From: Vigna angularis | Lineage: Eukaryota > Streptophyta > Magnoliopsida > Fabales > Fabaceae | NCBI RefSeq assembly: GCF_016808095.1 | Contig: NC_068976.1 | Location: 18,570,371 to 18,634,370, forward strand | DNA length: 64,000 nucleotides | Direction: 5' to 3' | The notes under the pieces: model-generated | What the model was told of the DNA's origin: nothing | The model's input: the letters and a program-made list of their open reading frames with translations, nothing else | Databases searched by the model: none | Shown: positions 9,771 to 21,623 of the stretch, in pieces | Layout of the letters: every line of letters begins with the position of its first letter | How positions within the stretch are numbered: position 1 is the first letter of the stretch | Position numbers and translations under genes: made by a program

Positions 9771-10433
9771 TATACCTTCTTATATTGGCTTGGTCTGGAG
9801 TGAAATGTTTCACAAATTATTTGGTGGCTTTCTTATTTTGTTTTACTTTACATTTTTAGCGTACAAAACTCTGAAAATATTACAAAATGTATCAAATTCT
9901 GAAAATATAATAAAGCCTACAAAACTCTAACCAAACTTATGTAGTGACTGTGATTAGATCGTTTTAAATAAATTTCAAAAATAAATTTAAACAGGTCAAT
10001 AAAACATTAATATCTGACTATTATTAAAAAATTGTTATACAAAAGTTGTTAACATATCAAACTCGTCGTTCTATTTCAAGTCTTCGAATGACTTTGGTTT
10101 TGATTAAGATTTGGTGTCATTTATTTGATAATTATCAAGTTTACATGAACTACAATGACATATTATTTTAATTAATCTTTTTCGGGGTTCAAATCTTTAA
10201 AATAAATTTTATGAAATACACTACTGAAAAAGTGCAATTTACAGACGGCATATAATCGAAGGCTTGAAGTCCTCGGTATTAAGGTGATTACCGAAGGCTT
10301 TTAAGTAGTCGGTAACATTCTCGCTCATTTAAGTTCGAAATTGAGGTTTTCGTTCCTAGTTTCATCACTTTCCTCAACTTCACCCTTTGTCACTTTTCCC
10401 AAATTTTCCGATTTCCCTCCCCTTTGTTCTCTT

Positions 10434-10513
10434 CTCTGAAAGCTTCCCCCTTCCCTTCTCTATTCTGCTGGTTCTCTGAAAGCTTTCCCCTTCCCTTCTC
10501 TATTCTGCTGGTG
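10434..10513. repeat. 40-bp tandem duplication inside the CACTA element
   Basis: TCTCTGAAAGCTTCCCCCTT...TCTATTCTGCTGG is repeated immediately with one or two changes. It lies just inside the left end, ahead of the G-rich 10550-10980 segment. Confidence 0.8.
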
Positions 10514-10989
10514 CCCTCCATTGTGCCCTCCAATATTGAGCGATTTTGGGACAAGTGAGGGTTGGTTGGTTGATACCGGTTTGGGGATTCTTTGGCTGGG
10601 ATTGAAGATGGCAGTTTGGGGGTTCTACGCCTAGGTTTTCTGAGGTTGGTTTGGTGGTTCTACGGTTGGGTTGGTTGACGCCGATTTGGGGGTTTTGCGG
10701 CTGGGTTCGTTGACGCAGGTTTCGGGGTTCGTGGGAGATGTCCGGAACGTGGCGGCAACGAGAGTCTCACTGTCTAGCGAATACTGGTAGATCTGGAGCG
10801 AATAGCATTGCGATGGTGATGGAGGTAGCGAGACGCGCTACAGCTATTTTCGTGTTTCTGCTCTTGCAAAATTTGTGGCGAGGGAAGATGACGTCTCTGG
10901 AGCGACGACAGCGAGGGACATTCAGGGTGGAGGGGAGCACGATGGTGATCCGAGATGCATCGGCAATGTCTGAAGCATGACAGTATCAA

Positions 10990-11995
10990 CGACGGGTTCA
11001 AGAAATGACCACCCAAGTGGCTCAAATGGTGACTGTTATCAATCAGCTGACAAGGAAAAATGAAGAGGAGAAAGGGGCAACAAACAATGAAGCACCACTG
11101 ATGGTAGCTGTTGCCCCATAATTTCAAGAGATTGAGTGTCCTACCACCTCTGTATACTCTAATCCTTCTTTCACTGATTCATATTATGCTTTAAATTCTG
11201 ATAATTCCAATTCTCTGATGAGTGATGATTATATGAGTGCATCTATTGATATTTCTGAATGTGTATGTGAACCTTATGACCATAATTACACTGATACTCA
11301 TTTTGAAAAGCTAGTTGATGGTTTTAGGGAGTTGGCTATGATTCATGATTGTAATAGCTTTGTTGTTGTCCCTATATCTGAATTTACCACTGCTAATGTT
11401 CAATTGAGTGAAAATGTGTATTATGATGGTGATAGTACTGAACCTCATTCAGTACTGTGAAATGCATTTTGATGCTGATGTGTGTGAGCTTGAAATTGAT
11501 TTCAATGTGCTTGATCATATGCATGATGTGCCTGTAGAAGTTGTTGATTTTACTCCTTGCTTTGATAATTCTAATATCATAAATTCAGCATTTTCCATTG
11601 ATAGAGTTCATATACCTGCATCTAGTGTTTTTGATGATTCCACATATTTAAATGCACTTTTTGATGAGGAATCAGTTGCTCACAATGATAGACATGCAGT
11701 TTTTGATGATGTGAAAGTTGATTTGGCTGATTTTGAAAATGCTTGTACTGATTTAGGATTAGAACTTGAACTTGAGTTTGCTGGGTTCTTAAATTCTTTA
11801 GAACTGAACAATGAAAAACTCACTGCTTGTACATGCCTTGGGGGTGGTTGTGAAATTTGTGAAGAAATCATTTCTGCCATATGTTCTGCTTGTATTTGGT
11901 TATACATGATTTTGTTTTCTTTGCCATTTTGCAGGTTTTGGTGGGTATTATTATCTCTTGGAGCCACTCTGGTGGGTGGGAATGATCACAAGTAA
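10990..11995 (+). pseudogene. Acidic coding-like segment in the CACTA element, not recognised
   Basis: Plus-strand frames run as if once continuous. A coiled-coil-like start (QEMTTQVAQMVTVINQLTRK) is followed by a stop at about 11119. Then comes an acidic Asp/Ser-rich stretch from ATG 11218 to a stop at 11458, and after a frame change a second acidic stretch (about 11461-11900, LDHMHDVPVEVVDFTPC). The end is Cys-rich (CTCLGGGCEICEEI, about 11830-11866), followed by a hydrophobic tail. I recognise no family. Codon-like composition across 900 bp suggests descent from a real gene, either element-encoded or captured; one stop and one frameshift break it. Confidence 0.4.
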
Positions 11996-12397
11996 GCTTT
12001 CAGTGTTGTTTTAATTTTGTTTTTATGCTTAAAACTTTGTTTTTTAACATGCTTAAAACATCAAAGAAAGTTCAAAATCATTTCCTGCTTCGTATTAGAT
12101 CATTGCTATGTTCATAGTGTCATCAATTCCAAGAGTCAATTATGTGTTGTTCTGTTCTGTTCTTTAAATCCAACTCTACAGAGTTAATGTTGGTTTGAAA
12201 TCTGTTACTGCACTTTATTGTCAGAGGAAGAAAAGATTGTTTTGCTAACTTTGAATCTAACTTTGAACTTGATTATTGTGCAGAATTAAAGGAAGCAAAG
12301 AATGCTAAAAACACTAAGTTTATATTTAAGTTTTGCTTGGTATTATATGTTTAGTTATATATTTATGCATGCTTATGAGAAGATTGTATCTTAACAG

Positions 12398-13490
12398 AAT
12401 GTGGGTGGGTTGGTTGAACGACTTCCTAGAAGCTCCCGTCAAAGGAAGCGAAAAGATATTATTGATGATTCTAACTATTCAATTGATACTATAAGTTGCT
12501 TCTTCCTAAAATTTTAATTTATTTCCTTGATTAATAAAAAAGTTTTCTGGTGTTGTTTCTGCTTTTCTATCATAGCATAATGTAAATTGCTTGCTTATGA
12601 GAAAATTCAATCATAACAGAATGTGAACAGTTTTGATGATCTGCTTCGTGAAAGATCGAGTATAAAGAAACCAAATTATATTCTTGATGAGTTAGAAGAA
12701 GATTTAGATATCTTCACAGCAAACATGGGAACCCTACAGAAAACATCGTCAAAATTGAAAGAAGTGACACTGTAAGAGATTCTTTTTCTTTTTGGGTTCA
12801 CAATTCTAATCTTATTTAAGTTTTACTTTACTTTGATATGAGAAAATATTATGTAACTATGAAATGCCAACTCATAATATGAAGAGTCAGATAACTTATA
12901 ATTTTTTTGACAAGAAAACAATGGTAGAACTAATGACAAGAAAGCTCTAGTTTTTTTCTTTCTAAACATTTTTCAACCCTAAATTGTCAAGGTAATACAC
13001 CAGTTTGCCATTATTTTCTTACCATGTTTTTTAAAAATGTGAACTGTGTCAGAGATATCTTATTCATACAGATAATATTTTCTATTATTCCATCTTTTAA
13101 ATCATGTCTTTTTATACCAATTAGGGAAGAAGAGATCCTAGAAATGTATACAAGTATGTTATCTCAATGCATAAAAAATCGAGGGATGCTGATGCTAATC
13201 AAATGAACGATGTCATCTTTCACAGCAAAAACATTACAGTGTCATCAGGTTAGTATGTAAAAACTACTGTATGTGTTGAAAATTTTGATCTTGCATGTGT
13301 TGAAAATTTTGATGTGAAAGATGAGTACTGTGATACCTTATAACTGTGGGTAATGGATGATGTTGAAAAAGATTTTATTAGTTTGAGGTTACATTTTTTT
13401 ATGATGTTTTCTGTAATGCAGTACTCTTGAAGAGTTATACAACTTAAAAAAGTTAAGAATATGTAAATCATGGAGACATCAGGTGCGTAA
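12398..13490 (+). other. Exon-like islands in the right half of the CACTA element
   Basis: Short open segments lie between AT-rich stretches. About 12398-12493 reads NVGGLVERLPRSSRQRKRKD. About 12620-12772 reads NSFDDLLRERSSIKKPNYIL and then an acidic ELEEDLDIF region. Others are near 13124-13250 and 13421-13482. Several begin after AG in a pyrimidine-rich context, so they look like exons of one spliced gene. I cannot name the product. Confidence 0.3.
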
Positions 13491-14099
13491 TAGATTGTTC
13501 ATTGTTGTGATTATCTACATTTATCTTTGTTTCTTATACTAATACTAATTAATTTTCTTTTCAGGAAGCATGTTCAAGCTGCTCCTTTTTTAATTGTTCG
13601 AGTGTCTATTACTTTTATGTAATTTTTTACTAAATTTTTCATATATTTTTGTTTCATTTTAATATGTATGAAGAGAACAAATTGTATTATTTGAGAGTAA
13701 ATGCAAAAGTAACTAAATCATGTTAAATGTATTATGATTTTATGGCTTTTAATCTCAAGATATATTTTTATTATATTTCATTGAGTCATAAAAGTTATTG
13801 TGGATTGACATGAAAATGAAATATATGTGATTTTGATTGGTATACAACATTGAAAAATGGAGACATATACAGTTTTATGCATAAATGCCAAATTGCGTTG
13901 TCAGATTCAACCATGCATGCTATCAAAATATGGCTAGATTCATCCTGCTCAGCTGATAGGAATGCCTACTGCTACAAACAATATTACCGAAGGCTTTAGC
14001 CATTCGGTGGCCTTCGGTAATTACCGAAGGCTTTTGGCCCTTTGGGCTGTTTCCGAGGGCTTTTGGCCTTCGGTAATGTCTTTCTTTTTTGTAGTGATA

Positions 14100-15680
14100 G
14101 TTGGTTAAGCAATTGCTGTTGAGGAGTTTGTTACACAGTGTTTGCAAAATAATGATGTTGTCTGGTTTCTATACAAACATTGTAATTTGATAATAATATT
14201 GAGAGATAATTAAGAGAATTAGGCAAGACCTAAAATTCTTTGTTAATTAAAGGTTTAATAATCAATTCAGTTCTTTAAAATGTTTAGAATGAGTTTCTAT
14301 TTTTTAAATTTTGAGTCAAATAATTTTTTTTTTTAAATATACTCAACAGAATTAATAGAATGATATCGCCATTTCATTTCTTGCAGCATCTTCTGATGAA
14401 GTCTTTGGCATGTAGCCCTGACCCTGTGCTACACACTCTCATTCTTAGGGTCCTCTTAAGAGGACGTGATTCTCGCACTCTACACTCTTTCTTCGCTTTT
14501 TTTCTTCTTTTCCTTCCCTCTTACAAGACTCACATTTTCCATAGCAATACCTACCAATTGGCACCCATCTTCACCAACAATTTTGAAGGAATAAAAGAAA
14601 AAGATAAGCACAATAATTTATTGAAAATACCGTAAAGTATTAATATTTCATCTCTATATATATAGATATGGATAAGATTCAATATCTGTGTAACAGATCA
14701 AATGGATATTCTAAGATCTACATATATTGAGAGTTGCTGTTATAATTGGAATGAACAAAAGTTTTTTAATAAAAAAGAGAATAATTGATAATTGAATAGT
14801 TAACAGTTACCATTTGTATCAAGATTTTTTTTCAATTTTTGAATAGAAAATATTAAAAAATAAATACATTTAAAAAATAACACGTTGCTCTTAATACCGT
14901 TTTTTAAAACGTTGTGGAATTAACAGTTTCGATACAGAGCGCGAGATAATAAATTTTAAGTAATTGATAATAATAAAAAAATAAACATTATATATAATAA
15001 AATAATAACAATAAATACTTCTATATTTTGTTATCTTTACCTAATAAAAGTAAGTTTGTTGATAACATATTAAATATATTTCATTATTAAAGCTCTCCTT
15101 ATAAAAACAAGTATCATGTAAAGTGAATGGAATACCAATAAGAACATACACAAGTTATGATATAAATTATGAAATTAACATGATCATACATTTGACCTAA
15201 AATATGTCAAAATAAAATAAAAAACAATAGTTACATCTTAGATTAACAAAATGCAAAACGTAAGCTAATTAAAGTTAAATAAATCTACAAGTGAAAAATA
15301 ATAATATTTAGAATAGTGTGCTGCAACATAGTTCATTTCATATAAACAAAATATATCTCATTCATCTTAACTAGTCATATATTTACAATGAATTTAAGCA
15401 CATATCAAATAATAATTATTTAATTCATATAAACAAATTGTTTTTAGAAGAATTATTAAATATATCATATAAAAGACTAACATTTAATTCATAATAAACT
15501 AACAATATTAATTCATATTCATAATTTTTTTAGTCTATTAAATTAATTATATTATGTGCAAGAAATACTTGTTATTTTAGGTTTTTCAAAATTTTGAGTT
15601 GTTATGGTTTATAAGTTGATATACATTTTATAAACTTTTTATCATTTAATATTTTAGTTTTTGTGACTTCAAATAATATT
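14100..15680. other. AT-rich spacer, no gene seen
   Basis: Strongly AT-rich DNA. The 91-codon frame at 14360-14635 has no domain and low-complexity ends. I saw no RNA gene or clear transposon termini. Confidence 0.5.
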
Positions 15681-15689
15681 TATTATATT

Positions 15690-16124
15690 TTATGAGGAAT
15701 TCAAATATAAAGTCAAAAGTGTTTTATTGAGTGAGAATGACTAGAAAAAAAGTAATATATACTCATAAATCACTTAAAAATTTTAAATTAAAAATGTATA
15801 TCAGTATATGAGTTGACATGTCAAATTTACATCTCGTATCTCTATCAAAATCCGAGTTTGAATATAAATCACTATTAAAGGAATCCAAATAGCACAAAAC
15901 CTAAAGTTAAAAAATCAGAAGGTTATAACTCTTTTCGAAAAAAATGTAACTCTTCATCAATATGAAAACAGTCTCTAATACTCTTAAATTTCAACAAATC
16001 ATTCGAATACAATTGAGACACTAATTTACATATGCTAAAAAGAATAGTAATATCAACAATTTGATTCAAATTCTTTTGTCAATCACAACTCAATCTCAAA
16101 ACAATCATTACATTATTAACTCAA

Positions 16125-16186
<62 letters not shown>

Positions 16187-16880
16187 TTTATTAATTTGTT
16201 ACAGTACTAAAAGAAATTTTTAAAATAATAATTAATTTTAGTGACAAAAAATATTAGTTATGATCAATTTAAATACTAATTTACAAATTAATAATTTTAA
16301 AATTGGTTTCTAAATAAAAGATTATAATTAATTGATTTTAAATTGATAACTAATATTAGTTACTAAAATTTTGATTATAAAAAAGAATTATTCTTTAAAT
16401 TAGTCAAATTTTTTTAGTAGACAAAAACTTGAAAGACAATGTTAATGACTAATTAAAAGATCAATTTATGTAGTTATAAATTTAGAAATTACTTTAGTTA
16501 TAAATGATTTTTAATTTATAAATTGATATATGAATGAATTGATCACTACAATAACTAATTATTTTTTGTGTTAAAATTGATTATTATTTAACTATTTTAT
16601 TGTAGTTTACTATTTAAAATATAAAACTTAATAAAAGAGTTGAATGTCATAGGAGTGAAAAAGATAAAAAGAAAAAGAAAAATAAACATGCATGCAAAAC
16701 TCACAGGAAAGAAAAAGTACTTATACATTGATTAAAAGATCAATTTAAGGTATAATATATTAACATGACACATCTCGTATTATTTCAAAATAGCGGTAGA
16801 GAATTTTAAATCTTAGAGACAAGTATAAAGAATACTTTTTAAACTGTAAAATCATTTTTTCTATAAAGATTAAAATTAAT
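15690..16880. repeat. Older repeat, right part, with TIR element inside
   Basis: About 15690-16040 repeats 9430-9770 in direct orientation. About 16590-16880 is the inverse of 9410-9189 plus 4060-3955, the two sides of the Mutator-like insertion. At 16771-16800 the uninterrupted phrase CATCTCGTATTATTTCAAAATAGC shows the pre-insertion site. Within it, about 16203-16615 has inverted ends (ATAATTAATTTTAGTGACAA against TTGTGTTAAAATTGATTATT), a MITE-like hairpin. A (TA)n tract lies at 16128-16183. Confidence 0.65.
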
Positions 16881-16947
16881 TAGATAAAAGGTTATCAACA
16901 AGATCGAAATTCATTTATTTTATTAATATCAAAAACATGTTTAAGTC

Positions 16948-17050
<103 letters not shown>

Positions 17051-17094
17051 CATGCAATAAAAAAATTAAATGCAATTTTCCAAATATTTTTTTA

Positions 17095-17300
17095 AGGGTG
17101 TGTTTATTTTGGAGAGATGATTTGGGGGAGAGTGATTGGATGAATTTGAAAGGATTTGATGATAAATTTTGTGTTATTTATTTGAGTGGATTTAAAAGTA
17201 AGTGAGAGTAAATTTGAAAATAAAATTTGTGAGAATTAATGTAAAATAAAATTTAATTTTATTCTAGTTGGAGAAGTATTGAGTGCGTGATTCAAATTTA
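17095..17300. repeat. MITE-like interspersed repeat, copy 2
   Basis: Shares the GAGAGATGATTTGGGGGAGAG / GGATTTGA word series with copy 1 at about 220-340. It is non-coding and lies about 450 bp upstream of the MO25-like gene. Confidence 0.5.
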
Positions 17301-17722
17301 GTATAAGAAACTATTTTATGTTGTTAATATATTTTTTTCCCTCTGAATAATACCAAACGAGAAAAAAAAAACAGTTATTAAAAATCTCTTGTTTTGTTGT
17401 TACAGGTTGATTATGTTCATTAATGACACAGGACAGATTATTATTTACACGAATGATAAAAAATAATATTAATAATCTTACTATTATTAATAATCTTTCT
17501 ATTTTGTATTTTATTATTATTGATAATTAATAATAATATTGTTATTATTTTCTCTGTCTGTCAACAACTCACCTTTGTTTTCTCGTGCCCAAAATAACGG
17601 TTTCACACGTTCTACGCACGAACACATGCATAATAAAAACATGCATTCCCTCATTCCACATGCAAAACCCTAATTAACATTAACCTATTCCAATCATTCG
17701 ATCAATCCATCCATAGAGAGAC

Positions 17723-20700
17723 ATGAAGAAAGCTCTCTTCAAGCCAAAGCCCAAAACGCCGGTGGAGCTGGTGCGCCATGCCAGAGAACTCATCATCTTC
17801 GTCGAATCCAAAACATGCACGCGTGAAAGTAAACGCGAAGAGAAGGTAACCGCTATTTCTTTCTTTGTTTAATTCATTAATGTCTTCCTTTCGAAATTCG
17901 TGCCTTCGTTGTCCGTTCATATTCCACCGTCTTGATTTGATTGAGTTTCTCATCGTTGCCAAAAATTACAGACATTGTGACGAAAATGATTATGTGTTTT
18001 TTAAATATGTATTTAAAATGAGTTGCAGCTATCAGAGCTAAGCAAAACGATACTGGAGATAAGGACGGCTTTGTATGGAAACGGTGAATCAGAGCCAAAT
18101 CCCGACGCGTGTACTCAGATCACACGCGAGTTTTTCAGAGATGATACGTTTCGGATTTTCATCCTCTATCTGGCAAAACTAAAACTCGGGGTAACCATTC
18201 TTACCAGCGTATATAATTTATTTTTTATTTCTATTTTTTTACCAAATTTATAAGAATTAATTTATACAGGCTCGCCAAGATGCAACGCATGTAATTGCAA
18301 ACTTGCAACGGCAACGAGTTAATTCGCAACTAATTGCTTCTCAGTATCTACAAGAAAACTTGGATCTTGTGGATATGCTCATTTGCGGGTACAATTTCTT
18401 GTATTTGCACGTTGAATTTTTCTGTGTTTATTTCTTGGTTTTTGCGCGTTGGATAAATGTTCAATTAACAAAACTTGATTTGATTAGTTATGACAAAGAG
18501 GGTGACGTTGCTTTGACGTATGGCGCGGTTGCAAGGGAGTGCATACGCCACCAGACTGTAGCGAAGTACGAATTTCAAATATATATCTTAATTAATTTCA
18601 TATAAGATCGTAATATTATTCATTGATGTTATAATAGGTATCGTACTTAGTTGTTATATATTCCCGGATATTAAAAATATATACGGAAGGATTACCTTGA
18701 AATTTTACTTTCTTTTTATTTGTGTTTTTCAGACATGTGTTGGAATCTGATAACATGAAGAAGTTCTTTGAGTACATTCAACTACCAAATTTTGAGATAG
18801 CATCCGATGCTGTTGCAACTTTTAAAGTACGTTTATGATACGATATTTTCAAATTTTCCTTCCCACATTTTACCATGATTTTTTAACTAATAAAATTGTT
18901 CATGGTTCTATTTATTTTTCTGCTAAACGAATTTTTCATATTTCATACAATTCTTTTTGTAAATTTTGGATAAAAATTCACTTGCAAATTTTTTCTTAAA
19001 TTTTCAAAATTTCAGGAAACATTTACAGAAAAACAAGGTTGTAAAACATAAAAGATTCGGATAATGTTCCATGTTTATGATACGACAATAGAAAATGGAA
19101 ACTACAATTAGATATAATCATTTAACAACTTACATAATAACTATAATAATATTTCATTCATAAATTTTGTCCAGTCATGTATATATATTATTATTATATT
19201 GTTAAAATCAAATATAGATCGTGTCAAAGTACCATTCTTGTTTATATATATTATTATATAATGCATTTTACTGTTCTCCAAGTCTACACACTGCAATAAT
19301 GGCCATAGATATAAGAATAAATAACATCTTAAGCCATCTAAGCTTATATATTGGTTTGAATGTATCTGTGCAAGAATTAACTCAGAATTTGGAGCTTTAT
19401 ATAGACACGTTTGGGCAGCTAAAGTCGTATCACAAATAGAAATATGGTTTTAATTAAAATGTTATTGTATCATATGTTATAATATAGTTTTTAGTACCAT
19501 TATTTTGCTCTTTCCACAAATTCATTAAAATGAAATTAAACTGATCCATTTTCTTAACTGATAACACAGGAGTTATTGACAAGACATAAATCTACAGTTG
19601 CTGAATTTCTTTCAAAAAATTATGACTGGGTAAGTCCGTTACACAAGTTTACAACAAATATAAAATATTCCCTGTTTTATCATCCAAACTCTAATTAAGA
19701 GTTTAGTAGTTAATAACTTCAATCTGATTTATAGAGCTTCCATTTGTCATGAGTTCTGCACCTTATAGTTATATCAACCTGCTTGATTTTGTAAGGCATA
19801 TGAGCCAAAAATTAATTCACTTGGAGTCTACTTGACTAAATAAAGTCATCTTCTTTTCACTGTCAACAAATTTATTATACCGAGTTATTTTGTTGTTCTA
19901 TCCAAAATTTCAGTAGCGTTATATATAATTTTATGTTCTTATCAACATTTTAAGATATGTTAGTTAAACCTTTTTATTCTCTGCCTGTCAGTTCTTCAAA
20001 GATTACAACTCTCAGTTGCTTGAATCCACCAGTTATTTCACAAGACGGTACGCTATTAAGGTAATTATTTCTTCTGCGATTAATTCTTTATGTCCCAAGT
20101 TCATTTTTACTTCGTGCCATTTTTTTGGTTTGTATTTGAAATAAAATCAACTTTCCATTTTAATTGTTTGCACTAATCCATTACACTGTAAGAAACTTTA
20201 TATATAAAGAAATTTGACTTTTGATAAGCAATTTAATTAAATGATAATTAGTTCATTACGTGAGACTTATGAGACTGAATAAGCTTAATTAAGCATAAAT
20301 CGTAACCAGTTTACTTATTGTTAATTTCGGGACTCTCCTAATCATAGTATATCAAATATGTTACAGTTATTGGGGGATATGTTATTGGATCGCTCGAATG
20401 CTGCTGTAATGGTTCGGTATGTGGGTTCATTGGATAATATGAGGATCCTCATGAACCTCCTAAGAGTATGCTTTCTCTTATACTCAGATATTAATTTTTC
20501 AGATCTGCAAAACGTAAAATAAAAGTACTTATGTTTTTGTTCAATCCTTTTGTTTTCTCTCCATTTTCAGGATTCAAACAAGACAATTCAATTTGACACC
20601 TTCCACGTTTTCAAGGTATGGAATGGAGGGAATGTTTTACAGATTCTTGATTCTAAGTTGAGCTTTAAATTTAATTGCTGCAATTTCTGGGATTGACAGC

Positions 20701-20996
20701 TATTTGTTGCAAATCAAAATAAGCCCCCTGAAGTTGTGAGCATCCTTGTCACAAACAAACACAAGCTTTTGCAATTTTTGGAAAACTTCAATTGCGACAA
20801 AGGTATAAACATCTTGCATCACTTCAATGCATGGTATTTCTATTTTGAATCGGTGTCGTAAATTAACTCTGTACTTGATGTTTCAGCGGACGACCATTTT
20901 CAAGCAGATAAACAACAAGTGATTAGCGAGATAATTGCTCTTCAATACAAGGATCAACCATGCAAATCTTTGGACAATTGTGAAGTTCCATGTTGA
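17723..20996 (+). CDS. MO25-like scaffold protein (CAB39 family)
   Basis: Eleven exons join in frame into 353 residues: 17723-17845, 18029-18190, 18270-18388, 18488-18565, 18733-18826, 19570-19629, 19992-20060, 20367-20465, 20571-20615, 20700-20802, 20887-20996. The start [17 protein letters not shown] is the typical MO25 opening. Family hallmarks follow: [15 protein letters not shown], a [16 protein letters not shown] segment, [17 protein letters not shown] and the [18 protein letters not shown] helix. The length fits the family (about 340). MO25 proteins are cytosolic helical-repeat scaffolds that bind STE20/GCK-type kinases and activate them allosterically; plant members are linked to cell expansion and division-plane control. 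All introns are GT-AG; the longest (18827-19569) is non-coding. No damage is seen, so the gene looks functional. The C-terminus ([12 protein letters not shown]) is variable and Cys-rich. Confidence 0.95.
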
Positions 20997-21623
20997 ATTG
21001 GAACACTTCGTGTCCGAAGTTTTAATCATGTTCTATCCAAGTCCCACATTTTTTATGTGAAGTTTCTTCGGGTCGTAGTTCTTTTTTTTTTCTTTGGCAC
21101 ATGTGATATTATTCATTTGGAAGAATTAAATATAACTTCGACCTAAATTGAACAATTGATTTTGTCTAATTATTTGGATTATTCGTTTGTTTATCATTTG
21201 CTCAAAAGCAAACTTTATGGTAAGTTAAACTTTCTGAAGTTGAATGATTATAACATAGCTTCAAAGCCAAGCACACTATGCAGACATAAATCTACTGTAT
21301 TATCTCGTGAACAACTACAATCAAAAGGAGTAGCCGCACTAGATCGACATCATAATATTACAAAATTTTAAACCAATCACAGTGTCCCATTTCCACCAAA
21401 CGCATATGCACAACATTGTCTTCCCTTCAAAGTCAAGCACCAACAACATAAAAGAAAGTAAGCACTAACGTTTTCACTTATTACGTGTTCAAAATCCATA
21501 ATAGCAACCTTAACACAGCATTACAAAACACAGCATTGTTAACAAAAGAACTGAACCATGAACCATTAATTCTCTCCCTATCCATCACTTACTCTCTCCA
21601 ATTCTCCCTCCATCAACGCCACC

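Larger units (their letters stand above)
10216..14099. mobile_element. CACTA (En/Spm-type) transposon with 3-bp target duplication
   Basis: The element begins CACTACTGAAAAA at 10219 and ends TTTTTTGTAGTG at 14096, giving inverted CACTA termini. It is flanked by ATA at 10216-10218 and 14097-14099, the 3-bp duplication typical of CACTA elements. Subterminal ACCGAAGGC words and complements cluster at both ends (10240-10320 and 13984-14080), as expected for transposase-binding arrays. The body is 3878 bp. I found no TNPD/TNP2-type transposase domain, so it is probably non-autonomous. Confidence 0.9.

Noticed and set aside
14360..14635. 91-codon plus-strand frame
   Set aside because: No domain, no intron context, low-complexity composition; most likely chance.
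21156..21371. Frame containing RHKSTVLSRE downstream of the MO25-like gene
   Set aside because: It shares only RHKSTV with the MO25 exon 6 peptide; the rest does not match, so I did not call it a duplicated exon.
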